DNA of 64,000 nt, taken from Nitrospira sp. (GTDB taxonomy: Bacteria; Nitrospirota; Nitrospiria; Nitrospirales; Nitrospiraceae). The stretch lies in the NCBI GenBank assembly GCA_020697375.1, contig JAJFBJ010000001.1, forward strand, positions 124,001 through 188,000, read 5' to 3'. This document shows positions 1 to 8,868 of the stretch, one piece after another. Positions within the stretch are counted from its first letter, which is position 1. Every line of letters starts with the position of its first letter. Under the pieces are notes generated by a model, which saw only the letters and a program-made list of their open reading frames with translations, was not told the origin of the DNA and searched no databases. The position numbers and the translations under genes are program-made.

Positions 1-651
1 ACACTCACCGGCCGGATTCTGACGGCGCAGGAGGAGGAACGCCGGCGGATCGCCCGAGATCTTCATGACGACGTCAATCAGCGCCTCGCATTGCTCATGC
101 TTGATCTGCAGGAGGTCGAACGCAAGCTGGGTCCACGAGCGACCGATGTGCAGGAAGGTGTTCGCAATGTGCTGAAGGGGCTCGAGGTGCTGTCCGATGA
201 TGTGCGGTATATGGCCTATCGATTCCATCCGTCCATCCTCGACGACTTGGGATTGAAGGCGGCCTTGCAGCGATTGCTGGATGACTTTTCGAGTCGTACC
301 GGGGTGAAAGCGCTGTTCGTCCATCAACCGCTCGACCATGCACTCGATAAAACCATTGCGACGGCGTTGTACCGGGTCGTTCAGGAATGTCTGTCGAATA
401 TCGCGCGACATGCGAAAGCCACCAGAATAGAGGTGGAGGTCACGATCGAAGAAGAGGGGGTATCCGTGATGGTCCGTGACGATGGAATGGGCTTCGATCG
501 GCCGGCGATCGACCGGGCACAGGGTGGATTGGGATTGTTGAACATGCGGGAACGGTTGCTCGCGGTGCAGGGCAATTGCGAAGTCGATTCCACTCCGGGA
601 AAAGGCACCACGGTGTCGATGCGCGTACCGCTCCAACGGGTGACGATATGA
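1..651 (+). CDS. Sensor histidine kinase, NarL/DegS type (HisKA_3 + HATPase), 5' end cut by the window
   Basis: The reading frame is open from base 1, so the N-terminal sensor region lies outside the window. The visible 216 residues begin just before the HisKA_3 dimerisation box: ERRRIARDLHDDVNQ carries the phospho-accepting His. An HATPase_c domain follows, with an N box (QECLSNIARHAKA) and a G box (DDGMGFD, then GGLGLLNMRERL). The family autophosphorylates and passes the phosphate to a NarL/FixJ-type regulator. Its stop overlaps the start of such a regulator by four bases (ATGA), so the two are surely cotranscribed partners. The signal sensed cannot be told from the visible part. Confidence 0.93.
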   Translation, partial: TLTGRILTAQEEERRRIARDLHDDVNQRLALLMLDLQEVERKLGPRATDVQEGVRNVLKGLEVLSDDVRYMAYRFHPSILDDLGLKAALQRLLDDFSSRTGVKALFVHQPLDHALDKTIATALYRVVQECLSNIARHAKATRIEVEVTIEEEGVSVMVRDDGMGFDRPAIDRAQGGLGLLNMRERLLAVQGNCEVDSTPGKGTTVSMRVPLQRVTI

Positions 652-1292
652 CTCAACCACGCGTCTTGCTCGCAGACGACCACACACTGGTAGTGGAAGG
701 ATTCCGGCGGCTACTCGATGATGAATGTCTCTTAGTGGGCACCGTCGGGGATGGACGGTCTCTGCTGGAGGCTGTTCCGCAGCTCAAGCCGGACATCGTG
801 ATTCTCGATATCTCGATGCCGGTTCTGAACGGGATCGACGCGGCCCGGGTGTTGAAGGTCAAATACCCTCAGGTCAAAATCATGTTCATCACGATGCATG
901 CCGATCCCGCCTATGTGCGCGCGGCCTTCGAGGCAGGCGCCTCCGCCTATCTGCTCAAGCGATGCGTGGGAGAAGAATTGGGGCAGGCCATGCGCGCGGT
1001 GCGAGGCGGGAATTTTTACGTCACTCCCCTGGTCACCAAAGAAGTGATCGAGGGCATGCTGCGCGGGATCGATGGCGTGGCGCTCTCCGGCCCGGAACTG
1101 ACCACCCGACAACGGGAGGTGCTCCAGCTGTTGGCCGAAGGACATACGGTCAAGGATATAGCCGGCCGGCTGAAGATTTCCCCTCGCACCGTCGAATTCC
1201 ACAAGGGACAAATCATGGAACAGCTCAACATGCACACCACCGTCGAGTTGGTGAAGTATGCCTTGGCGCAGGGCTTGACGGGCCAATCATAA
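648..1292 (+). CDS. Response regulator, NarL/FixJ (LuxR-type HTH) family
   Basis: A 214-residue two-domain regulator. The N-terminal receiver domain has the acidic pair (LLADDH), a phospho-accepting Asp in VILDISMP and the conserved Lys in YLLKR. The C-terminal GerE/LuxR helix-turn-helix contains LTTRQREVLQLLAEG and KISPRTVEFHKGQIM. An ATG farther upstream is open in this frame, but the ATG that overlaps the kinase stop (ATGA) gives the standard family length and start (MTQPRVLLADDH), so it is preferred. It is expected to bind DNA once phosphorylated by the upstream kinase. Target genes are unknown. Confidence 0.94.
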   Translation: MTQPRVLLADDHTLVVEGFRRLLDDECLLVGTVGDGRSLLEAVPQLKPDIVILDISMPVLNGIDAARVLKVKYPQVKIMFITMHADPAYVRAAFEAGASAYLLKRCVGEELGQAMRAVRGGNFYVTPLVTKEVIEGMLRGIDGVALSGPELTTRQREVLQLLAEGHTVKDIAGRLKISPRTVEFHKGQIMEQLNMHTTVELVKYALAQGLTGQS

Positions 1293-1333
1293 CCCCTCCC
1301 CATCCATCCGGATTTTCGCAATTTACCAGGTAA

Positions 1334-1363
1334 TGGACAGGTAATTTTTGCGCAGGTATACTC
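1334..1363 (+). promoter_or_regulatory. Candidate sigma-70-type promoter for the receiver-only gene
   Basis: TGGACA, an 18-base spacer, then TATACT. It lies in the gap after the NarL-type regulator and about 90 bases before the next start codon, so the receiver-only gene may be transcribed separately. Read by eye only. Confidence 0.4.
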
Positions 1364-1452
1364 GCGTTGTTACGCGTGTGGTTTTCCCTTCACTTGCCTA
1401 CCATACGCATCCCTTTCTCAAGGTAGTATTTCGTAGGATTATCGGAGTGAAC

Positions 1453-1857
1453 ATGCCCCGTCCCCGTGTGGTGATCGGCGATTCATCACAGGCCATGCTG
1501 GCCTTTTTGGAAATTCTTTTGGAGCCTCAGTTCGAAGTCGTCGCTTCGGTAGCCGATGCAGAAACCCTGGTAGTGACGGCGAAGAATCTTGCCCCGGACC
1601 TGGTTGTCCTGGATTTTTCCCTTTCGTTTCTCGAGGGACTCTCGGTTGGCCGGCAATTGCTGGAGACGGCGCCGGCTACCAAAGTCGTGTTTTATTCTTC
1701 CCATGAAGATCCGGCCTATGCCGCCGCGGCCTTCGAAGTGGGAGCCAAAGGCTATCTGGTCAAGCATCGGACGGTCGATCTCGGCCATTATCTCGGTCGA
1801 GTGCTGCGGGGTGAACGGGTGAGTTGCCCCGACAACATCCAGAAAAAGGCGCGGTGA
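1453..1857 (+). CDS. Receiver-only response regulator
   Basis: A 134-residue protein consisting of one receiver domain. The phospho-acceptor Asp lies in LVVLDFSLSF and the conserved Lys in GYLVKH. The first acidic position reads IGDSS rather than the usual DD. There is no DNA-binding or enzymatic output domain; the protein ends about 20 residues after the last receiver helix. The start at MPRPRVV is preferred over an upstream in-frame ATG because a GGAG-like ribosome site sits just before it and the receiver fold begins there. It follows a kinase/regulator pair but has its own candidate promoter, so it could be a phosphate sink or a protein-interaction output. The function is inferred. Confidence 0.85.
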   Translation: MPRPRVVIGDSSQAMLAFLEILLEPQFEVVASVADAETLVVTAKNLAPDLVVLDFSLSFLEGLSVGRQLLETAPATKVVFYSSHEDPAYAAAAFEVGAKGYLVKHRTVDLGHYLGRVLRGERVSCPDNIQKKAR

Positions 1858-1951
1858 GCAGGACCTGGCGGCCCAGGCGAACGCCGGCGCTTCTCCGCCG
1901 ATAACAGGCTCTCGCTTTTGTCTTCTCCGTCTATGCTACGATGAATGCCTG

Positions 1952-4900
1952 ATGCCCGCCTTACCGTTCCATCCTGTCATTGCCGAATGGTTTGCGACTC
2001 GATTCACCTGCGCGACCGATGTCCAATCGCAGGCCTGGCCGGCCATTCAATCGGGCCGCGATGTATTGATCGCAGCGCCGACAGGATCCGGCAAGACCCT
2101 CGCCGCGTTTCTCTCCTGTATCGATAGACTGTTCCAGCAGGCGGTGAACTGTGACCTTCGAGATGAAACCCTCGTGCTGTACGTTTCACCGCTGAAGGCG
2201 CTCAGCAACGACGTTCAAAAAAATCTTCAACAACCGCTCGGTGAAATCGGCCAGGCCGCTATGGCGACCGGGCTGCTGTTGCCCGAGTTGCGGGTCCTGG
2301 TACGCACCGGCGATACGCCGATGACCGAGCGGCAGCAGATGCTCCGGCGGCCGCCGCACATTCTCATCACCACCCCCGAATCGCTCTTTATCCTCCTGAC
2401 GGCCGAAAAAAGCCGGACGATGTTGAAGACGGTGCGCACCGTCATCGTGGATGAAATTCATGCCGTGGCTCCCAATAAGCGCGGGGCGCATCTGGCGTTG
2501 TCGCTGGAACGGGTGTCGGTCCTCACCGGCTGCGCCGTCCAACGGATCGGCCTGTCGGCGACACAGCGGCCCATCGACACCGTAGCGGAATTTTTGGTCG
2601 GGCGGCGCGCGCGTCCTTTGGTCATCGATGTGGGCCACCGACGCGACATGGATCTGGCGGTCGAGGTGCCGAAGGACGAGCTCGGAGCCGTTGCGACCAA
2701 TGCGGTCTGGAGCGATGTATACGACCGTCTCGCAGCCCTCGTGGAAGCGCATCGCTCCACCCTCGTGTTCGTCAATACCAGACGGTTGGCCGAGCGGGTC
2801 TCGCATCATCTGGAGGAACGGCTGCATCACCTGGGAGAGGGAGTCGTGGCGGCGCATCACGGCAGCCTGTCACGGCAGATCCGCCTCTCCGCGGAGGATC
2901 GATTGAAAGCCGGATCTCTGCGTGTAGTGGTCGCCACGGCATCGCTCGAACTCGGCATCGATGTCGGGACGGTGGATCTTGCGTGCCAAATCGGATCGCC
3001 GCGCTCGATCGCCACCTGTCTCCAGCGCATGGGCCGTGCAGGACATTGGGTCCACGCGATCCCCAAGGGCCGGCTGTTCGCCACGACCAGGGATGAATTA
3101 ATCGAATGCGCTACATTGATCCGGGCGATCAGGGCCGGTGTACTCGATCATATTGAGGTGCCATCCGCCCCGCTGGATGTCTTGTCGCAGCAGATCGTCG
3201 CGGCCTCCGCGACCCAGCCCTGGAATGAGATGGAACTGTATGCCTTGTGCTGTAGGGCCATGCCCTATCGTGACCTGACGCGCGCCACGTTCGACGCCGT
3301 GCTGAAAATGCTGGCCGACGGGTTCGTCACGAGCCGCGGCCGTGGCCGAGCCTATCTCCATCATGATCGCATCAACCGTCATATCCGTGGTCGCCGAGGA
3401 GCCCGCCTGGCGGCCATCACCTCCGGAGGCGCGATCCCCGATACGGCGAATTATACGGTCATAGCCGAGCCGGATGGGACAGTCGTGGGATCGGTGGACG
3501 AGGATTTTGCCGTCGAGAGCCTCAAGGGCGACATCATCCTGCTGGGCAATACCTCCTGGAGGATCAGGGGCGTGGAAACCGGCAAGATGCGCGTCGAAGA
3601 TGCGCAGGGAGCACCGCCCACCATTCCGTTTTGGCGCGGAGAAGGGCCGTCCCGGACGGGGGATCTGTCCGCGGAAGTGGCTCGTCTCAAGGCCGACATC
3701 GATCAGCGTCTCAGCAGCGATCCTTCACCCTTGACTGCCTCCGCTCCACCGGTGCAATGGCTCAAACAAGAATGTGGTCTCGATCAGCGCGGGGCGCAGC
3801 AGGCCGTCGAATATATCTTGGCGGGCAAGGCGGTCTTGGGAACCGTTCCGACCCAGCAGACCATCGTGGCGGAGCGGTTTTTCGATGAGAGCGGCGGCAT
3901 GCAACTCATCATCCATGCGCCATTCGGCGGGCGGGTGAATCGGGCCTGGGGGCTGGCGCTGCGGAAGCGATTTTGCGTGACCTTCGATTTTGAATTGCAG
4001 GCCGCGGCGACGGACGAAGGCATCGTGCTCTCATTGGGCGAGCGGCACAGCTTCCCGCTCGATACGGTCTTTGCCTTCCTGAATCCTAAGACAGTGAGGG
4101 AAGTGTTGACGCAGGCCGTGCTTCAGGCGCCGATGTTCATGACCCGCTGGCGGTGGAATGCCACGCGCGCCCTGGCGCTGTTACGGTTTGTCGGCGGAAA
4201 GAAAGTTCCGCCGCAGATTCAGCGGATGCGCGCCGAGGATTTGCTCGCCGCCGTCTTTCCGGACGCGCTGGCCTGTCAGGACAATTTCCAGGGAGAGCGG
4301 ACCGAACGACAGATTCCGGACCATCCCCTGGCGCAGGAGACGATCCGGGACTGTCTCACTGAAGCGATGGATCTCGACGGATTGATCCGCGTGCTGGAGC
4401 GTATCGAAGAGGGCGCCATCACCTGCCTGGCCGTCGATACGCCGATGCCTTCTCCCTTCTGCCATGAAATTCTGAATGCCAATCCCTATGCGTTTCTCGA
4501 CGATGCGCCGCTGGAAGAACGCCGGACGCGGGCGGTGGAAATGCGGCGGACGCTGCCGGCTGAATTGGCGGGTGGGATGGGTGCGCTGGACCAATCGGCG
4601 ATCGACCAGGTCATCGATGAGTCCTGGCCGGTGGTTCGCGATGCGGAAGAATTTCATGATGCGTTGCTGTCGTTAGTCTGGGTGCCCTGCGAGCGCATGC
4701 CCGATGGGGACCGCTGGATGCCGGAGCTGGAGGCGGCCGGCCGTGTGGCCACCCTGCGACGTGGTGAAGCGCGCCTCGGTTGGATGGCGACTGAATGCCG
4801 CCATTACGCTCAGCAACTGTTTCCCGATGCAGAAATTGATCCCAAGGCGGATAAGGCGGCATCGATTGAGGTGTTTGAACGTGAATCGGTATTCGACCGG

Positions 4901-6289
4901 CTGTTGTTGGGATGGATGGAAAGTATCGGACCGACAACTGCCGGGGAACTGTCCAGGACCTTGCATGTTTCTGAACAGGACATCCAGGGAACCTTTTTGA
5001 GACTCGAATCCCAGGGCCATCTGCTCCGCGGCAAGTTCCGTGAGGCGTCAGGCGCCAAGCGTGAAGGGAAGGACTTATCGCCTCACCTCTCACTCCTTAC
5101 CCCTTACGAGTTTTGTCACCGGCGATTGCTCGCTAGGATCCATCGTCTGACGATCGGACGGCTTCGGAAGGAAGTCGAGCCGGTCTCCGCGGCGGAGTTC
5201 ATGCGGTTTCTCTTTCAATGGCAGCATGCGGCGCCGGGCGCGCGTCTGCACGGCGAAGCCGGACTTCTGGAAACCGTCAAACAACTCGGCGGATTCGAAG
5301 CGGCCGCATCGGCTTGGGAGTCTCAAATCTTGCGGGTTCGTCTGGGTAAGTATGAACCGGAGTGGCTTGATCGCCTGTGCTTGAGTGGAGCGCTGATGTG
5401 GGGACGCCTGACACCGCATCCTCGATTGATGCAGGAGTTGAGCCCCCAGTCCGGTCGTCGAGTCGTTCCGACCAGAGTTGCGCCGGTGAGTATCTTTGCC
5501 CGGGAAGACGCACCCATCCTGCTGGCTTCTGCCGGCGATGCAATAGAACAGATGGATTTGTCCGCCCGCCTCAGCGCCTCGGCGCAAGCCGTCCGCCGTT
5601 GTCTGCAGGAACGCGGGGCCAGTTTCTTCGATGAGATGCTACGCGCGACCGGTCTGCTGGCGTCCGAAGTGGAAGACGGCCTATGGGAATCGGTGGCTGC
5701 TGGTCTGGTGACGGCAGATGGGTTCGATAATTTGCGGGCGCTGATCGATCCGCGCCGGCGGCGAGCCGAGGGGCGTGACAGGGGTCGCCGACCGCGCCAT
5801 GTCCGAGGCCGCTGGTCGTTGCTGCGGACAGGAAGAGAATCGGCCCAGGTGCCGGCCAACCATACAGAATGTCTCGCCCGCCGGCTGCTACAGCGCTACG
5901 GCGTGGTCTTTCGCGACCTGTTGGGGCGCGAGTCGATGCTGTCGTCCTGGCGCGATCTGCTGGTCTGTTACCGGCGTCTTGAATTGACCGGTGAAATCAG
6001 AGGGGGCAGGTTTGTAAGCGGTTTCACGGGTGAACAGTTTGCTTTGGCGGAGGCGTTGGAATCGCTCCGCGCGCTCAAAAAACGCCCTGCTACCGAACAA
6101 GACATCAAGATTTCCGCCGCCGATCCGCTGAACCTCGCCGGATTGATTTTGCCTGGACCCCGCATCGCCGCAGTGCCTTCCAACTTCGTGGTCTTTCGGG
6201 ACGGCATGGTGATTCGAACGGTGACCGGGCGAGATACGAACGACCGGCCGGAGCCGTTGGCCATGAAGGGTGGCCGGATCGCGGGATAG
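1952..6289 (+). CDS. lhr: Lhr-family DEAD/DEAH-box ATP-dependent helicase
   Basis: A 1445-residue superfamily 2 helicase, close to the roughly 1500 residues of full-length Lhr proteins. The N-terminal half carries the helicase core: motif I APTGSGKT near residues 42-49, motif II DEIH near 167, motif III GLSAT, and the motif V/VI region GIDVGTVDLACQIGSP and LQRMGRAGH. The long C-terminal half is the Lhr-specific extension. Lhr proteins are 3'-5' DNA/RNA helicases linked to DNA repair. The gene stands alone, followed by a convergent universal stress protein gene and an intergenic repeat. No internal disruption is seen. Confidence 0.93.
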   Translation: MPALPFHPVIAEWFATRFTCATDVQSQAWPAIQSGRDVLIAAPTGSGKTLAAFLSCIDRLFQQAVNCDLRDETLVLYVSPLKALSNDVQKNLQQPLGEIGQAAMATGLLLPELRVLVRTGDTPMTERQQMLRRPPHILITTPESLFILLTAEKSRTMLKTVRTVIVDEIHAVAPNKRGAHLALSLERVSVLTGCAVQRIGLSATQRPIDTVAEFLVGRRARPLVIDVGHRRDMDLAVEVPKDELGAVATNAVWSDVYDRLAALVEAHRSTLVFVNTRRLAERVSHHLEERLHHLGEGVVAAHHGSLSRQIRLSAEDRLKAGSLRVVVATASLELGIDVGTVDLACQIGSPRSIATCLQRMGRAGHWVHAIPKGRLFATTRDELIECATLIRAIRAGVLDHIEVPSAPLDVLSQQIVAASATQPWNEMELYALCCRAMPYRDLTRATFDAVLKMLADGFVTSRGRGRAYLHHDRINRHIRGRRGARLAAITSGGAIPDTANYTVIAEPDGTVVGSVDEDFAVESLKGDIILLGNTSWRIRGVETGKMRVEDAQGAPPTIPFWRGEGPSRTGDLSAEVARLKADIDQRLSSDPSPLTASAPPVQWLKQECGLDQRGAQQAVEYILAGKAVLGTVPTQQTIVAERFFDESGGMQLIIHAPFGGRVNRAWGLALRKRFCVTFDFELQAAATDEGIVLSLGERHSFPLDTVFAFLNPKTVREVLTQAVLQAPMFMTRWRWNATRALALLRFVGGKKVPPQIQRMRAEDLLAAVFPDALACQDNFQGERTERQIPDHPLAQETIRDCLTEAMDLDGLIRVLERIEEGAITCLAVDTPMPSPFCHEILNANPYAFLDDAPLEERRTRAVEMRRTLPAELAGGMGALDQSAIDQVIDESWPVVRDAEEFHDALLSLVWVPCERMPDGDRWMPELEAAGRVATLRRGEARLGWMATECRHYAQQLFPDAEIDPKADKAASIEVFERESVFDRLLLGWMESIGPTTAGELSRTLHVSEQDIQGTFLRLESQGHLLRGKFREASGAKREGKDLSPHLSLLTPYEFCHRRLLARIHRLTIGRLRKEVEPVSAAEFMRFLFQWQHAAPGARLHGEAGLLETVKQLGGFEAAASAWESQILRVRLGKYEPEWLDRLCLSGALMWGRLTPHPRLMQELSPQSGRRVVPTRVAPVSIFAREDAPILLASAGDAIEQMDLSARLSASAQAVRRCLQERGASFFDEMLRATGLLASEVEDGLWESVAAGLVTADGFDNLRALIDPRRRRAEGRDRGRRPRHVRGRWSLLRTGRESAQVPANHTECLARRLLQRYGVVFRDLLGRESMLSSWRDLLVCYRRLELTGEIRGGRFVSGFTGEQFALAEALESLRALKKRPATEQDIKISAADPLNLAGLILPGPRIAAVPSNFVVFRDGMVIRTVTGRDTNDRPEPLAMKGGRIAG

Positions 6290-6303
6290 CGCCCGTTCTT
6301 AGC

Positions 6304-6420
6304 AGGACTCTGAAAAATGTCGCCGGTTTTGTTCTCGCATCGCTCAGAGGCTCAACGTACCTCCCATGGGAAAGAGCCTGTCTCGGTAAGAAAGTCGCCT
6401 TTTTGACCATCCTGCGGGCT
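6304..6420. repeat. Intergenic repeat family A, copy 1
   Basis: Between two convergent genes. It begins with a CTGAAAAA-type end, continues with the core GTTCTCGCATCGCTCAGAGG and CTCAACGTAC, then CATGGGAAAGAGCCTGTCTC, and ends TTTTTGACCATCCTGCGGG. The core is shared with the other copies listed. This is a shortened form of the subtype also seen at 20432 and 48788. Confidence 0.8.
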
Positions 6421-6489
6421 ATTCCGGTACCATTGCCATATAGCGGGTCGCGCTTCATAGCGGAGCGGCCATGCCGGCGGACCTGCTGA

Positions 6490-7344
6490 TCAAATGAGTG
6501 AGGCTGGAATCGCCAGCAGCGGACAGCGGGCGCCTCGCAGCACGCGTTCGGTCGTGCTGCCACGCAACATATCCAGAACGCTATCCTGCCCTTTCGTGGC
6601 CATCACGATCATATCCACATCGAATTCCGCTCCCGCCGCAAGAATCCATTCCACCGGGTCGGCCTTGCCGAACAGTTGATTCCAGGACCAACCCGCCCGT
6701 TGCGGAAGCGTCAAGTTCTGGATTGCCGCCTCCTCGCCCGCATGCACCAATGTCAGGGTCACGGGCGGTGAACTCAACTGCGAAGCCAACGCGCAGGCTG
6801 CGTCGATCGCCGGCTGAGACGGAGGATCGGACGAGATCGGCAGGAGCAGGCGATGGAGCGAGGTCAGGCCGGTTTCGTAAGAAACGAATCCCTCCACATG
6901 TGACGGCACGAAGAGCGTCGTCACCCGTACCTCGCGTGACACCGGTTCGGCGACGGAGCTATGGAGCCAGCGAGACAGGCCGTCATGCTGGTGCGTGGCC
7001 AACACCATCAAATCGGACGGCGACGAAGTGAGGTGATGAATGATGGCCTGCTTGGCATCGGCGGCCAAGGCGCGAATTTTTTTGACGCCGAGACCCAGTT
7101 GCGCCACATCGCCCTTGGAACTCGATTCCGGAAGCAGGCCCCATCGTGCCAGCGTCGGGCGGATGCGGGGAAAGTCCTCGAACCCATCCGGGGCGACGAT
7201 GGGGTCCACATGCATGATCGTCAGTTCCGCGCGATGCACCAGCGCCAGCTTGAGCGCATGGGCAAAGGCGACCTGACTGTCTTCGGAAAAATCCGTGGGG
7301 TGAAAAATCCGTTGGATGGTCGTGGGAGTGAGCGGCTCATTCAT
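6490..7344 (-). CDS. Universal stress protein with two tandem UspA domains
   Basis: A 284-residue cytoplasmic protein made of two UspA-like domains. The first begins IQRIFHPTDFSEDSQVAFAH and ends near residue 140; the second has the ATP-binding-type loop ATKGQDSVLDMLRGSTTERV followed by the terminal strand CPLLAIPASL. Tandem Usp proteins bind nucleotides and help survival under stress; the precise role is unknown. The frame is open far upstream, but the start chosen at MNEPLTP is where the first Usp strand begins and avoids overlapping the neighbouring lipoprotein gene. It is convergent with the helicase gene. Confidence 0.88.
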   Translation of the reverse strand: MNEPLTPTTIQRIFHPTDFSEDSQVAFAHALKLALVHRAELTIMHVDPIVAPDGFEDFPRIRPTLARWGLLPESSSKGDVAQLGLGVKKIRALAADAKQAIIHHLTSSPSDLMVLATHQHDGLSRWLHSSVAEPVSREVRVTTLFVPSHVEGFVSYETGLTSLHRLLLPISSDPPSQPAIDAACALASQLSSPPVTLTLVHAGEEAAIQNLTLPQRAGWSWNQLFGKADPVEWILAAGAEFDVDMIVMATKGQDSVLDMLRGSTTERVLRGARCPLLAIPASLI

Positions 7345-7400
7345 ATCGATGTCGATCTCCGGTGAAGTGCTTGTCCGGTCTTGTGGCTGCATGCGGGCTG

Positions 7401-7784
7401 TCAGCGCGCTGATTGCAAGTGTTTTACGAGGTCGTGAGCGGAGGAACTTCCGGATTGGCTCCATCGTCTGAACGAGTCCTGCGCTGTGAGTTGGAATGCG
7501 CGACCGGACCGTCCCATAAGGGCTTCGAGAGAATCCAAATACTCGCCTTGCCCGCGCGCCAGGTCTTCTTGAAGGTTTTGCGCATTGTACGAGGTGAATG
7601 CGAGGATTTTGTGCTCGGGGTTCAGCAAACCGTCTTCGTTCCACCAGATTCGTCCGGAAGTCGTGCCGGTGATATTGGAAGTGGTGTCCGTAGTTTGCTT
7701 GAACGTGGCTTTGAGAGTGCAGGCCGAAAGCAACAGCATGAGAGACAATCCGCCGAGGAATGTGATGGTCAATCGATGATTCAT
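7401..7784 (-). CDS. Small lipoprotein, DUF3015-like
   Basis: A 127-residue protein with a lipoprotein signal peptide: MNHR, a hydrophobic stretch, then lipobox LLSAC with Cys22 as the likely lipidation site. A good ribosome site (AAAGGAGATC) precedes the ATG. The C-terminal part, with TSGRIWW, ILAFTSYNAQNL and GQGEYLDSLEALMG, resembles the C-terminal pattern of DUF3015 proteins, but I assign this only tentatively. It lies directly upstream of the universal stress gene on the same strand, 56 bases apart, so the two may be cotranscribed. No enzymatic motif is seen. Confidence 0.75.
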   Translation of the reverse strand: MNHRLTITFLGGLSLMLLLSACTLKATFKQTTDTTSNITGTTSGRIWWNEDGLLNPEHKILAFTSYNAQNLQEDLARGQGEYLDSLEALMGRSGRAFQLTAQDSFRRWSQSGSSSAHDLVKHLQSAR

Positions 7785-8171
7785 GGTCGTGATCTCCTTT
7801 CGTCGGGGCGAAAGAACGAAGCGATTCTGCCGGACTATACCATAAGTAGCGGCAGGAATGAGCCAGGGGAGCAGCGATTAGGTCGGAGGGCGAGGTGGCC
7901 TGGCCTAGTCCCTGTGCTCGCGCAACGCGCGGCCTCCGAAGGCCCTCGTTGGAGGCGCGCAATGGAGACTAGGCCAGCCGCCTCGCTGGAACAGGGTTAT
8001 GTGAGAGAGGGGACAAAAACCAGAGGGGTGACCTAGCGGTTCCTTATGCTCACGGAACGCCCAAGATAAGGCTGTGGTCGTTAGACATGCGCAGTGCGGG
8101 CTCCAGACAGGCCAGCCCTGATGCACATGAGTCATGGGAGGGAACAAAAACGCGCCGTCTCATGTGACTGG
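7785..8171. other. Gene-free stretch with a long inverted repeat (repeat family B)
   Basis: No credible gene on either strand. It contains an inverted repeat at 7902-7975 whose outer arms are GGCCTAGTC and GACTAGGCC, with an inner stem near 7927-7960 (GCGCGGCCTCC against GGAGGCGCGC). Similar sequence recurs near 8991 and 32927. Confidence 0.6.
7902..7975. repeat. Repeat family B, copy 1 (hairpin)
   Basis: Imperfect palindrome with outer arms GGCCTAGTC/GACTAGGCC and a GC-rich inner stem. The segment GGCCCTCGTTGGA is shared with the copy near 32927 read on the opposite strand. Confidence 0.6.
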
Positions 8172-8200
8172 TTGACAGTATTCTGTACATAAAATAGACT
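8172..8200 (+). promoter_or_regulatory. Promoter of the YefM/RelE-type module with a TGTACA operator core
   Basis: TTGACA, a 17-base spacer, then TAGACT, 22 bases before the antitoxin start. Inside the spacer at 8184-8189 lies TGTACA, the palindromic hexamer known as the core of the YefM operator in the Escherichia coli yefM-yoeB promoter. Repressor binding here would block the promoter, giving the autoregulation usual for such modules. Confidence 0.6.
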
Positions 8201-8222
8201 GCTGATCTGAAAGAGAGACACC

Positions 8223-8504
8223 ATGGCAATTACATCTAAAGACATCATTTCGTTGAGCCAGGCCAGGGCGAAGTTAACGGAGTTGTGCGAGGAAGTGCGC
8301 ACTAAGGGTAGCGAGAAGATCATCACGAAGAACGGAGGAAGCTGCGCGGCGTTGATCGACGCAGAGCGGCTCGATCATTACCATCGACTCGAACGAGAAC
8401 AGATCCATATTGGATTGCTACAAGAAGCGATCAAAGGAATTTCTGATCTAAACTCGAAGAAAACACTCAGTCTGGTTCAACTCAAGTCGCGGCATGGCCG
8501 CTAA
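8223..8504 (+). CDS. Type II antitoxin, Phd/YefM family
   Basis: A 93-residue antitoxin. The N-terminal Phd/YefM fold is visible in IISLSQARAKLTELCEEV, then KGSEKIITKNGGSCAALIDAE, the beta-hairpin that forms the DNA-binding dimer. The C-terminal part would neutralise the toxin. A ribosome site (AAGAGAGA) precedes the ATG, and a promoter with a TGTACA core lies upstream. The downstream toxin gene starts 11 bases before this stop, typical of coupled translation. The module looks intact, in contrast to the ruined modules nearby. Confidence 0.88.
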   Translation: MAITSKDIISLSQARAKLTELCEEVRTKGSEKIITKNGGSCAALIDAERLDHYHRLEREQIHIGLLQEAIKGISDLNSKKTLSLVQLKSRHGR

Positions 8505-8868
8505 ACGACCGGCCTTCACCGAAAACTTCTCTACGAATCTCACTGCCATCGAGACATTCCTGGGTTCGGATGGCCAACCCGCCTTCCAAGATCTATTGGA
8601 ACGGCTATTCGCCGAAACAATTCCAACCCTCTGCCGGTTCCCTCAGTCTGGACGAGTCTTCCTGAATCGCGCGATCAAATCGACAAAGGCCAAGGAATTG
8701 ACGAAAGATCTCCGCCGGCTCCTCAAGAAAGGCGACGATCTCCGGGAATGCCTCATGGAGGATCATCTCGTCCTCTATTTGGTAGAGCAGAATCGAATCG
8801 TCTTCTTAGCCATCAAGCACCATCGGCAGATCTCGTTCGACCTCAAGCAGTTCTGGCAGGAAGAATAG
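8494..8868 (+). CDS. Type II toxin, RelE/ParE superfamily
   Basis: A 124-residue toxin overlapping the antitoxin gene by 11 bases. The last third shows the RelE/ParE pattern: basic residues in TKDLRRLLKKGDDLRE, then HLVLYLVEQNRIVFLAIKHHRQISFDL, a central beta sheet with the characteristic hydrophobic-basic alternation. RelE-type toxins cleave mRNA on the ribosome while ParE-type toxins poison gyrase; the sequence alone does not decide which. The reading frame is intact and partner spacing is normal, so the module is probably functional. Confidence 0.82.
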   Translation: MAAKRPAFTENFSTNLTAIETFLGSDGQPAFQDLLERLFAETIPTLCRFPQSGRVFLNRAIKSTKAKELTKDLRRLLKKGDDLRECLMEDHLVLYLVEQNRIVFLAIKHHRQISFDLKQFWQEE

